NCBI RefSeq assembly: GCF_010183535.1
Contig: NC_071333.1
Span: 12,646,587 to 12,710,586 of the forward strand
Reading direction: 5' to 3'
DNA: 64,000 nt
Source: Caenorhabditis remanei
Lineage: Eukaryota; Nematoda; Chromadorea; Rhabditida; Rhabditidae
The stretch's first letter is position 1, and every line of letters begins with the position of its first letter. Shown here one piece after another: positions 11,786 to 25,990 of the stretch. The notes under the pieces are model-generated. The model worked only from the letters and a program-made list of their open reading frames with translations. It did no database searches and was not told where the DNA came from. Made by a program: the position numbers and the translations under genes.

Positions 11786-14163
11786 ATGGAGGACATCATA
11801 GAGCAAAATGACAGCCTTTCAGTAATGAACGACACACTGATTTGTACATATTTCGATTGTTATATTCATGCATTTGCAATGGTAAGCAGGGGTGGGGGAT
11901 CAAAGTTTGCTTCGGCTACGATAAGGCCTAAAATTGGGAAACCTTACTTTCATCAGTTTAAATCTGATCAAGTTGTTTGTTTTATGGTCAAGAACACTCA
12001 AAGAATGCTCCAATGTTGTGGAACTAAAAAAATTATAATTTTATGGAAATTTCACCAGAAACACTATGTATATCTTCTAAGCTCGCCACGGTTTCATTCA
12101 TTTTTTCTTCAAACAATTCAAAAAACGACGAATCTCATCTCTCAACTTTTTGCAATAAACTGAAAGATGTGTACTTTTCATTCATAGCCAATTGAGCATA
12201 CGGCTCAATAGAAACAAGTCGTTAATTCCTTTTACGACCTCACCGCATGTTAGTATTTAACGGCTCTTCTCTGTCTCTTTTCTATTCGGACCAGTGAATC
12301 AGTATGGTGTCACTTGGGGACCACGCAATGCACAACTTGAAAAATAATTAGCTGATAGGCAGGGGGCACGCGGCCGCGGTGGGCGGAACTAAACACCGAT
12401 TTCCCTTTCACCCCTCCCACTCCGTTTTGACGACGACGAATACTTATTTTGCCTTCTTCCTGTTTTTTTTCCTGCCTTCTAGTTGTTCTGTCAAGATTGT
12501 CACTCGGATAATCCGGCGGTGAATGGGCAACAACATTGGAGCATTTGCAGCATTTTGATCCAAATTTTCGGCTTTCTTGGCTGTTGTCTTCCCCTCGATT
12601 GTCTAGTTCTTCTCAACTAAATTTGAAATGGGAAAATGGAGTGAGCTCGGATTGTCGAGCCGTGAGAATGCAACTATTTCCTCATCACGAATCCCAACTG
12701 GAAAATCATTCTTACAGTACTACGATGAAATTCATATTCCTCTCTCCATCTCTATCTGTATTTTTGGAGCAGTTTCCAACGTCTTCAATATCATCGTGCT
12801 TACAAGGTAACACATTTCACATATCAAATTTTCTATTCAACTTTGTTTTTTTTTTCAGAAAACGGATGCGAACGCCAATCAACATTCTGCTCACAGGTCT
12901 CTCGATTGCTCAATGGCTGCTAGCAACTAATTACTTCCTATACTTATTACTCGAGTATTATAGATACCAATGGTAAGTTGTGAGACAGTCAGAGATGGAT
13001 TTGAAAAAAACATGTTTTCCTTTTCAGCATACAAATTCTATGGTCAGAGGCTTTCACAAGATACAGATTTTTTAACGTCAATTTGAACACTGTTTTTCAT
13101 ACAAGTACGTTTTGAGTTCTCAACTGACTGACTCATTCAGACTATAAAATTTCTTGTTTCAGTTGCTTTCACAACAACAATTGTAGTGGCTGTTTTCCGA
13201 TATTGCGCACTGAAATTTCCCATTCAAGCCAATCGATTCATATACAAATGTCAGCCAGCTATTGCAGCAAACGTTATCATTTGGATCATTATTCCTATCA
13301 TCAGCCTTCCATTGTTCTTCATTTCAGAGGTATTAAAATGTGTAGATAATCCTCGGAATCATCTGACTTTGTTTCAGGTTAAAATCGTAGCTCGTGATCA
13401 TGTCGCCTACGATTTACAATGCGAGATGGAAGGACCGCTTTATGATCTCAGTTATCAAGAAAGCCCTCTCCTCGTGTCTGCTGTTTTCTGGGCTTTCGGA
13501 ATTGTATTCAAGTTGCTTCCGTCGTTAATCCTATCAATCTTACTCACAGCTCTTATAAGATCTCTGAAAAGTGTGGAAAGGAGACGTAAGAACTGGAAGC
13601 GTACTCAAGGGGCCAACATCTGTACGAATTCCGAGCGTAAGGCAAAACGAAAGTTGACAACACGACCACGCACAACTCGAATGCTAGTAATCATCCTACT
13701 CCTTTGTGTAATGGTTAGTCAGTTTATGTCTGTATTCTGTCTGAACATCAATTTATTACGATTCTGATCTCTATCCTAACCGATGTCTGTTACAGGTCGA
13801 ACTCCCAATGGGAATACTCAACTTATGTGTTGCGATCTATGGCGAAGAGTTTGGAAACCGTTATTACGATCCCGTGGGAAATTTGATGGAGATGCTGACG
13901 CTGCTATATAGTTCCGTCAGCTTTGTGTTATACTGTACGATGTCTAACGAATATCTCTCAACGTTTCGTGCACTATTCTTCCCTTGGGCAAGAAAGAACA
14001 GTCTGCGGGGTCCCAGACGTAAGTTGTCTCATAACATGAACTTTTCAATTCTGATTCATTCATATTTACAGGGAGTTGGAAGAATCGTCATGACGAAGAA
14101 ACAAAGTCCCCACGAACTTTTCTGATAAATGGAACAGCGCCAAGCTCCTACGTCGGGTCTTAA
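11786..14163 (+). CDS. Myosuppressin-receptor-related neuropeptide GPCR (DMSR family)
   Basis: Eight exons: 11786-11881, 12718-12806, 12859-12972, 13028-13104, 13163-13329, 13378-13713, 13796-14018 and 14072-14163. All phases close, giving 397 residues. The N-terminus has an NDT glycosylation site and a Cys/Tyr/Phe pattern before TM1. TM1 ends in NIIVLTR, followed by KRMRTPINILLTG, which is the DMSR-type TM1-TM2 signature. FRYCAL replaces the DRY motif after TM3. A long basic third intracellular loop precedes TM6. TM7 ends SFVLYCTMSNEYLSTF, a form typical of myosuppressin-receptor relatives that lack NPxxY. These receptors usually bind FMRFamide-like peptides. In C. elegans the family is dmsr-1 to about dmsr-16; which member this is cannot be told. 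The 48-nt intron at 13330-13377 is open and in frame. An alternative start at 12628 runs in frame into exon 2. AATAAA lies at 14322-14327. Confidence 0.88.
12628..12717 (+). other. Possible alternative 5' coding exon extension of the GPCR
   Basis: An ATG at 12628 opens a frame that passes without a stop into exon 2 of the receptor. It would replace the first-exon N-terminus with 30 other residues, including an Asn-Ala-Thr glycosylation site. Position 12717 is also the end of a clear acceptor (ATTCTTACAG), so in the main model this stretch is intron. Both forms would keep all seven membrane segments. I favour the spliced form, because its Cys and aromatic residues before TM1 match the family better. 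Confidence 0.35.
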
Positions 14164-14790
14164 TCTTATTGTAATATATCTGTAGTTCCCGTAAAATGAT
14201 AGTATAATCCTTGTATTCATTCTTCTCATTTCGTGAATTTCAAATTCCAATTCATTTCTATTGAACAATTCAACTCGACTGAAAATGTGATCTTTATTTG
14301 CTTATTCTGTTTTTCGGAATGAATAAAACTTGTTTTTCTTTTCAATTCTCGAAATTTTCAAACTTGTACTTTTTGAAAACGCCTGATTGGATTGAACAAA
14401 AATTAGATTTTCCAGAAAGTGAAATAGGAATTAGAAAACTAGTTGAGTTTGTTTTGGAGTGAGTACTCAACTATTCAGATGGTATAGTCCAAAGTACAAG
14501 ATGTCGACTAGTCTCGAATGTTCGACGAACCTTCCAAAATAGATCATGTTCTATCATGAAACATTCATAAGGCCTGCTGAAACATGATGATGAACTTTCG
14601 AATCTTTTTTCTCTCGGAAACCTCCAAAACCTGAATTGGGATGATCAGTTTGACAACACTAAAGAAAAAGAGCAAATGGAAAAACAAACAAAAATGACAG
14701 TTGATAGCGGGGTGTTGAAAAAACGAATTGCAAACATTCGGGTATCTTCTCACGTTCAGATCTGTTTCATCGTTTCATCCTTTATTGGAA
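14164..14790. other. Intergenic: 3' UTR of the GPCR and promoter of the EB-domain gene
   Basis: About 630 bp. It holds the receptor 3' UTR with AATAAA at 14322-14327, and then the upstream region of the secreted cysteine-rich gene. No further coding exon was seen. Confidence 0.5.
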
Positions 14791-15982
14791 ATGCTTTTAA
14801 ATTTTCAAGCCACTGTTTTTCTAGTAATATTGGTCAGACAATGTTATGGTGCTGACTCAAAAGGTAAGTAAGAATAATTTAGTTTGAGTTTTAAGAATGA
14901 ATACGGTAAGAACAATTATGAATTTCCTTTATGTTCCAGTTGGAATTCCTGGTACCGAGTGTCTTTTTGGTGGAATCTGCTCCGGAGGCTCCGTGTGCAT
15001 AGACGTTCTTTGTCTTTGTGTTGATGGGGAACGAGAGTTCAATGGAAAATGTGTAGAGAAGTCTGTGTATGACTCAAAAACTAAGGAATCTGGTGAGTAG
15101 ACAGAAAAGACAATTTGTACATTATGCAGCATGAATCAGCTAGAAGGACGCCTCATTCTGGCTCTTCATTAGTTTGTGTTTTTTTTTCAGAATCCTTTCA
15201 AGATGACAAGCCTGAAAGGCTGCCAACAATTGGTTTAGCTGGACATCCCTGCGGTCAAGGAGGCGTCTGTAGACCGTCGACAAAATGTATCGAAGGAACT
15301 TGTAAATGCCGTCAAGGTTATAATCCGTCTTTTGGAGAATGCGTTCGTGATTTGAACGGTAAGTATTGGGAAGATTGATGTGGGTACACACTCAATTGCT
15401 GAAAAAGCTTTTCTGATTAACATTAGCCTATGAGTCAGACAAAAAACACGAGGGTTGACTACATTTGCAAAGAAATTGTATAGACAACAATGAAAGTTAA
15501 ACGATGTTAGGAATTGAACTCGAAAAGTGCAAGTACTCGTGTGGTACTTGACAAAATACATTTGAGTAGACAGAAGTTTGGATACAATCCGCCTGTCGGT
15601 CATTTTGTTTGATATATTGTTTAATCATTTCAGTTTATGTATGTGGGAACGAACCATTTTCACAAAATTTTAATTTTAAAACAGCAAACATTGTTTACAG
15701 TTGTCGAACAAAAATTTTTCGAAAAGATTTCCCACTGTAATATTTGGTCTGAACTAGGCTCTGATCATTTTCGCTGAAAATTCAATTATTTCTTTGTTTT
15801 TCAAAATTGAGAAGGAGAGGCCAAACTCATAAATTATTGATAACTGGCCTCAACCATCCAGATCACATTATTTCCAACGAATTCCAATTTTAACGGTTCT
15901 AACATCTCTATTTTCAGTTCCTCGTCACATTCCGCGTGCCTTCATTCCAAATCACCGGTCAATTCTACGATTTCCTTCCTGA
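14791..15982 (+). CDS. Secreted cysteine-rich protein with two EB-like modules
   Basis: Four exons: 14791-14863, 14940-15092, 15191-15358 and 15918-15982. Every junction is in phase 1, which closes exactly, giving 152 residues. The start MLLNFQATVFLVILV followed by QCYG is a good signal peptide, so the product is probably secreted. Two similar six-cysteine units follow. One begins after VGIPGTEC and ends NGKC; the other begins AGHPC and contains CRQGYNPSFGEC. The spacing, with a CxC pair in the second half, resembles the nematode EB module. The unit-per-exon layout with uniform phase suggests module duplication. The C-terminal exon is short, basic and Pro-rich. No ligand or partner can be inferred. 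The gene is convergent with the acyl-CoA synthetase downstream. Confidence 0.75.
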
Positions 15983-16358
15983 TATAAATAATACAATCGA
16001 TTTCATAGTTTATTTTTTATTCCATAAACGAGATTGTAAGTAGAGAACGTTATACACAAAATACAATTCAAGAAAAAAACGACAAGACATTATTCTTCCA
16101 ACGAAATTTGTGGAAATTTCAAATAAAAACCCTAGAAAGTAATGGCCACCGCGTCGGTTTGTGATTCGGTAATATGGGTGATGAATTAGTTTTGAATAGT
16201 TGATAGAAATAAAACTTTGAGCAAGAAATGGTTGGGAAACAAAGCAAAAAACAAGAATATTGTACATTCTACTACATCAAAGAGATTAGAAGGTAAAAAT
16301 GCATTTCTTATGGCAAAAACTGGATAAGATCGGGTGAAAGATTGAGTTGAACGTTAGT
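15983..16358. other. Convergent 3' UTR interval
   Basis: About 375 bp between the stop of the EB-domain gene (+) and the stop of the acyl-CoA synthetase (-). TTTATT near 16005, read on the minus strand, is a candidate poly(A) signal for the synthetase. The ATAAAT-rich sequence just after 15982 could serve the plus-strand gene. No other feature was seen. Confidence 0.5.
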
Positions 16359-19520
<3,162 letters not shown>

Positions 19521-22500
19521 TTTAGGTTCTTCTGAAATGAAAATATTATTGGGTTAATTTGAGGGCAGTGAAATAACGGAGGTTTGGAAATCATATGACA
19601 GAGCGAACAGTAATGTTGCCAATTTAGAATTGGATTGCAAGAAGTCATGAGAAGGAAAATGAATATGGTGTGAGAAATGAGAAAGAGCAAAGAATATCTG
19701 ATAAACCAACTTGTATTTTATTTGTTTATTCGAAAGTTGCGTGGCGCTGTTCGAGAGCACGTGGTTGCCTTGGTCCGCCTTTTTTTCTCCTCTCACCCAA
19801 GTTATGTATGTCTGCGCCTTTTGTCTTTTTTCTATTTCTACTTCTTCAACTTACGTAAAACGATTAGAGATAGAAGAAAAACAAGTGAGAGGGTGAAGGA
19901 AAAGAGACAAAAAGTGATTGAAGAAGATCACGCCACTAATAACGTCTGCTTTTGTGGAAAGGATACACAACACATCTTTGTGAGCTCTGAGCAGTGCCTC
20001 GCCTCGATGCTGGGTGATGGCAATTGTGTGTGGATGAGTGTAATAATTTTTTCGTGAAAAACAGTTGCAGAAACACTGAATTGTTGTCTACCTGAACAGC
20101 GAAATGAAGAAAAGAGAAGTAAGAACTGGTAAAATGGGTGGGACATACACAAACAACATCAGAACTGTTTTCTATGGAAAGAAACTGATTTTTGCTTTTT
20201 TGAACACCTTTAGAATTTTCAGTAATGGATGAAAAAGTCGGTCTTGTGTTCTCAACTCGTTTTTTTTTTGCGAAAGTTTAATTGTGATTAGTCAACCTGT
20301 GACTTTTGAAAGTTTTCTGACAGTTTGATAACTCAATTTCAGAAACTGAAAACGTTACTAGAATAAATATAGTAGGCAAGAGGGATTCTAGACGAAAAAG
20401 CATTGAAGACCCAAAATATCATAAACATCAGCATATTGAATATAAACAAATGCATTCACCTAGCCAGCAACGTATGTATCAAATTCGAGAAAACAACAAA
20501 TGTTCGCCTCCTTGTCCACTTCCAACTTCTATTTCTTTTGTTCTTATATAGGAAGGTAAGAATTGGTTCCTGACAAACAACACCAATTTTTGTCGAAATT
20601 TAGAAAGTGAGCTCTGGTCATTTAGATTAAACAGAATTTGTATGGCGTCTCGTCGCAATTGCGAGAAACAAAACACTAAAAATTTTGAGGAGCGAAATTG
20701 AAAAACAAGAGACGAGGTCGTCGTGGAAAGTGATAAGAGAATGAGAAAATAAGAAAGCAAGGAACGTTTTGGGTTCGCTCCATCTGAGTTCAGAGTTTCC
20801 TCCTCCAGATGACCAATTGTTGTTATGGGTCCTCTTCCAGTCTGACTTTTCCTATCCTCATCGCTTGTACACACGGGTTACCGGTACAAAGTACGATAGT
20901 TGGGTGAGAGAAAAAAGAGAAAGACAAAATGATCATCATCTTTAGTGTTGTTCGTCGCAACGGAAGGTGAAATTGGAAATGAGAAGAAATGAGAGATGAA
21001 AGAGTACAAAGTTTTGTGTGGATGAGTCGTTTTGTGATAGAAAAGAAGAAGAAAAACGAAGACGAACAACACGCCAGAAGCCAGGGAAGTTAGAAGAAAA
21101 AACGTCATTCGATCAGCTGATAGTGGGAAGGGAAACGATAGGTAAAAGGTCCTATCTGTTTTTGAACACAAAACATCAAATAACTCACCGGATGATTGTG
21201 CAGTCGGAGATGACGCCATACTTTTTATTTCAATTATTTGAAATTGAAAATATTAGATGAACAACAAATTAGAAATAATTTTTGAGACTAACGACCTAAC
21301 ACTTGTTAGATGTTTTTTGTTGAACCTGATTCGGTTGAAGAATGACTGACAGACTGAATCTCTGCTTCTCTACAGTTGTCTATAATCAAATTAAGCTAAG
21401 GAAACAAAAGGGTAAGGTGTACTCTGACCGGTTTAAAACACATAGAATTGGTATAAAAAACGAAAGGAATAGACAAGGTGAAAAGTGTAGTGTCTATTTG
21501 TCTCATCAAGCGGCGAACCATGAAAAGAATCACTTGATTGACTGTTTTGTTTATCAAAGTCACAGGTCCTTTTTAGTACTTTTGAATTATTTAGAGGCTG
21601 TCGTTAAAAGTAAAGGCAAAGTTAGAAACTAATAAAACGAAAAACCAAATCTAGACCTTTTGGTTCTCTTCTTTACTTTTCATCAACAAAGAAAATCAAC
21701 AAATATTTGGGTTTATCTTCAATTATTTTTTCGAAACAGTTGCACTCTTTGCGCTCTAACTATGCCATCGGTAAGATAGAACAGTCAAGTTGATCCACCT
21801 CATAGTTATTTTTTCTCTGCGTGTCATATCATCCACTCATCTATTCAAAGTGTTGTAATAACCAATGTGTGCGGCTGATGAGGGGAGACGAGGGAAAGAA
21901 GAGACCAGAGGACTCAATCAAGATTCGTGTATCGTGGAATGCTAGAAGAAATGTGAATGACAGCTGGAACACTATCATAACATCTGTTTTTGGTACCATT
22001 TAATCCGTGTGCTCACGGTTGCAGATAGAACAAGAAGGAACCGATCGGAATAACAAAACTGACAATGCCTATATTTGGAAAAACAGTATTTTGAATTTAA
22101 GGCACACAACAACAAAAAATTAGACAATATGCGCTTTGCTGTACTCGGAAAACTGGCGTTCTTCAAAAAACAAACGTCAAATTTAGAACTTCCAAAGATT
22201 TTGAAAAAGGTGGTTTTATAGTCAGAATAAATGTCGCTAGAGGACTAGAGCACCTACAGTAGTCCAATGAAAAAACTAGAATCAAATAGAAAAATGAGGT
22301 AGTTCACTTTCTGGGCAAGTCGAATGGCCAACGCGTGCGGAGTACATGGACCTACGGAGTGTCTGCTAGGCCCGAGCAACTGTTCACTCTCAGAAAGATG
22401 TAGATGAGGGCTGTGCTACGTTGGACCCTCACGATCATATCGTGGATCGATAGGACGGAGTACAAAGTACACTGGGTGGACTGCTGGTGGACTACACTTT

Positions 22501-22966
22501 GACCCGTCATGAGAGTATTTGAGGAGGAAAACTGCTATAAGATTATTACTCTTTTAGAATGCCATCTGAGTGAGAACGATGTAGTTTGTACAGACAGATG
22601 TTGTAGTGTGACATGTTGTAGTTGGAGAAAGGTTACAAATGTAATGTCGAATATGCCTGGAAAAAATTATTGACGCAGATCTTACCAGCCGAAAGATAAT
22701 CTGTGAAAGCAACAATTTATAAAATCTTTATTGTATAATTAAAATTATTGCACACCAAGAAAAGCGACTTGATACCATTAATTGAAAATTGACCAGGGAA
22801 AATAGGTAATAATACAATAGAAAAAAACATCACAAATATTCAAACGAACCCGTATATTGAAACAAAAATGAATTCCGTAAACATCCAATAAATTCAATAA
22901 GGCGGTAAAAGTATATTTCTAACACCCAGATAATCAGACACGTAAATTGTGATAACGACTAGATGA
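19521..22966. other. Gene-free interval between acs-17 and mig-23
   Basis: About 3.4 kb. The part near 19521 is the likely promoter of the acyl-CoA synthetase. The part near 22966 is the mig-23 3' UTR, with a minus-strand AATAAA (TTTATT at 22727-22732). Open frames in between are short and composition-driven. A GC-richer island at about 22310-22520 stands out and is listed separately. No exon chain was found. Confidence 0.5.
22310..22520. other. Compositionally distinct GC-rich island
   Basis: About 210 bp, clearly richer in G and C than its surroundings. It contains a perfect short hairpin (CACGAT-CAT-ATCGTG near 22429-22443), the self-complementary GTACAAAGTAC, and a direct repeat of GGTGGACT. 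No long open frame or known RNA signature was recognised. It could be a transposon or MITE remnant, an unannotated structured RNA, or a regulatory element. Confidence 0.35.
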
Positions 22967-25162
22967 CTAGGCAAAGTTCTCAAGGAACGACGATGATGAT
23001 GTTCGGTTTTCCTTGAGCATTTTATACGAATACTGACTCCGTGTCAACCCGAACGATGCCCTTCGTTTATCATCAAAGCAGAGTAATGAGTGCTCTTTGG
23101 CGCAAACCAAGACAAAAAGACAGAATACAGCAGTAAGGAAGAAAAGAGGTGCCCATAAACTCTCCGAGGTGGAATGAGTTCTGAAAATAGAAAACCCAAA
23201 ACTAGACAGCGTGACATTGGACACCCACTCTTTCACAATCAGATTACGTGAAGAGTCGCGTAGCGGGAAGAAACGCATATGATAGATCATTGCTCCGAGA
23301 GCCCACTGAACTTCTTGTCCGGATATTGTAGACACGCTCTGAAACGTATGGTAAATTTAAAAAGTTTCTCTATTAGAAATCTCACCTGGAATTTGTTATG
23401 CGTTTTATCCACCGAGAATCCATCATGAAGAACTGAAGTGATCCATGCTGATTTGAAGCATTGCGTTTTTAACCGTTCCTCGTCCGCTCTTGGGTACAGA
23501 TCTTTTTTCGAAGCAGCCTAGAACTTCAAGTTCAGTTTTTCCTCCATCCACATCAAGTACTTACCTGGATAGTCGACCATCTCTGCCCACAATATTGCTG
23601 AGACTTCTTAGCAATGTTTTCCGCATCATACTGTCCTCCTAGTCCAAGAACATCATGTGTTGAGTACCAGTATTCCGAGAATCCATACATTTCTACGTTG
23701 GAAAGAGGAATGTTTGGTGCTGGGACAGCTCCGAAGTAGCATTTGGCAACGATAGCTTTACAAACTTCTGATGATGTTTCTGGAGTCAATAACTGACGTA
23801 CTTCATCAGCACAAGAGTTCCAGTTGCCAGTTCCCTGAAAAAAACAAGTATAAAAATAAGAAAGTCAAAATGAGAAATAACTTACTCTCCGAACAAAATT
23901 GTTTCCATTATCCATAGTGACGGTTTTGTGAAGGTTGAGTGGCATGCAGTTGTCTTGGATGACTGTTCCATTCAGATCTTTCAACTTTTCCATCAATTTG
24001 TGCTCATATTTTCGGATACCTGCAATTTAATCAGTTCCAAATGTTTATTATTTTTTCAGTTCTTACCTTCATTAACACCATATCCCAAGAATGTTGTCAC
24101 AAAGAGCTTGTACTTGAATAACGAGTCGTCTTCTCGGCAGCCTAGGTTGATCTGAACCAAACAAAATTAAATGAATCGATAAAAAACAAAATCTCTCACG
24201 TTCTCTACATTGATACTGTTGAAATCATCATTGTCCGGAAGTTCATAAGCAATTTGTGCACTAGCACCACCCATGTCAATCATTCCAACTGTTTTCTGTC
24301 TCGCTTGTCCTGGAGATGTACCGGGGAAGTCTGGCTGGGTGGTTCTGTTGAATTTTCCTGTAAATTTCAAAAGTTGGTCAGTAGTGAATGGATAAAACCT
24401 CACCAAGAGCATAGTTGACAGCTATCCAACTGTAAATTCCTTCCCATTTCCCTTCAATTATCCTGATATGTTCTTTCAGTACTTGCATTGATGTGATCTT
24501 CGGAAGCTCTGTTCTGAGATTTGTGAGAACTGCTTCTTTTTGTCTGAAAAAATAACGAATATAGTTCTTACGTTGGAACAAATATATAAAACATACTCAT
24601 CCGGGATTAATCGCATTCCTGCCGTAGCAAAAATGAAAACAGGAGTGTACGGTCGTTTTTCTTCTGGAATGTGTAATTCGGCGAGTTCCATCAGCGGCCT
24701 TAGATATTCTGAAATTATATTAGTTTTTTCATTGATGAGTTATGAATTTCTTACCAGCTGCTTGATCAGGTTTTGTTCCAAATGTACTCAGCCCTGGGCT
24801 GATCTTCTTCATGACTGGTTTATTCTCAAAAACGACAGGTTCAATTTGAATGAGCTCGGTGTCTGAAAATTAAAATTTATTTTAATTTTAAACTACTATA
24901 GTTGAGTCTACCTGATGTGCTAACCCAGTTGTAAACGAATAACCGTGTACCAGTTGAACCTGCATCACATATCACTCCGTAAGATCGTTCTTGTTCTGAA
25001 ATCACAAAAAAAATTTTTTCAAAAACATACAAATATATAAAAATTACCTTGTAGTATCACATTCGCCGACGTGTGTGCTTCAACCGCATATATAAATATA
25101 AATACTGGGATTAAGATCATTGCCGTGACGGCAAAAATGGTGAATCGCAGACTGACACGCAT
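22967..25162 (-). CDS. mig-23: Golgi nucleoside diphosphatase, apyrase/CD39 family (MIG-23)
   Basis: Eleven exons: 25048-25162, 24912-24995, 24755-24862, 24597-24708, 24404-24543, 24200-24357, 24067-24151, 23886-24019, 23565-23834, 23386-23517 and 22967-23338. All phases close, giving 569 residues. There is an N-terminal membrane segment at about 7-29 and a second near 507-527, the two-anchor layout of CD39-like apyrases. Conserved regions appear in order: [12 protein letters not shown] (ACR1, about 49), FATAGMR (ACR2, about 129), [14 protein letters not shown] (ACR3), [12 protein letters not shown] (ACR4, about 213) and an aromatic ACR5 (QRWST). In C. elegans, MIG-23 hydrolyses nucleoside diphosphates produced by Golgi glycosylation and is needed for gonad distal tip cell migration through MIG-17 glycosylation. 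An in-frame upstream ATG at 25201 would add 13 residues, but an acceptor ending at 25183 favours 25162. Confidence 0.9.
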
Positions 25163-25990
25163 AAGATCACCGCATTCGGAAGCTGAATAGAAGAAAAACA
25201 TTATTTGGTGAAAACTGAGAACGTAAGAGCGGAAGTTTGTGCATGGTAAAATCAAAAGCGTAAATTTTATGAATCATTTTACTATAGTTTCTTTTGAAGA
25301 AAAAACAATAGGCAAACTTTAATTTAATTTCAATATTTTTTCGCTACCACTGTTTTATTTAATCAAAAAAGAGAACGAAAATTAACTTCCTCAAGCTTGT
25401 TGCAACATTCTGAACCTTAGAAGAAGATTCTCAGAAATCCTTCAATAAAACCGGATTTCCACTAAAATCTCGTAGAATCCATCAAACCAACGGAGAAGCA
25501 GAACGATAGTCGAAACGCGTTGCCTGACTAAGCGCCAGCGTGGATTTGTTCGTTCTCTGCGTCTCTTTCACTAAATTATAAAACGCGTCGTTGGAGTGTT
25601 AGGCATGTTGAAAACCGAGCAAACATCGATGTCATTGATTGATTCAAAAGCGAGAATCGTATGTGTATGAAACTATTCAAACCGGAAAACTAGAATGTGC
25701 AAAATGCTGATGTGCTCTTCGAGTAGTATTGATAGGAGGTGGTGAAAGATTAATGATATCTTAAAAGTCAGTGATAATAACACTGGACTGTAAAATTAAA
25801 AAAACATTTTTACTTGACAGGTTTATTCATTATTATATCAATGGGAACGGGGGAATGACCAATAAATAATTAAAAATGACATGAAGAGGGGGACCCGAAT
25901 GACATATTGACTATAGGATCAATATGATTTGTTGGAATCATTTTACAGAATTATAAAGCAATATAAAACTTTTTATATTAAAGAACAGTA
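25163..25990. other. mig-23 upstream region and cku-80 3' UTR
   Basis: About 830 bp between two minus-strand genes. The region near 25163-25600 is the likely mig-23 promoter and leader. The part next to 25990 is the cku-80 3' UTR, with a minus-strand poly(A) signal (TTTATT at 25822-25827). The spacing is too wide for a classical operon. No other exon was seen. Confidence 0.5.

Noticed and set aside
11441..12163. A 240-codon open frame on +
   Set aside because: Only 11786-11881 within it is used, as the first exon of the GPCR. The rest has intron-like composition, and a strong donor at 11882 ends the exon.
22294..22312. TGAGGTAGTTCAC resembles a let-7 family 5' end
   Set aside because: Only the first nine bases match, and no hairpin partner was found.
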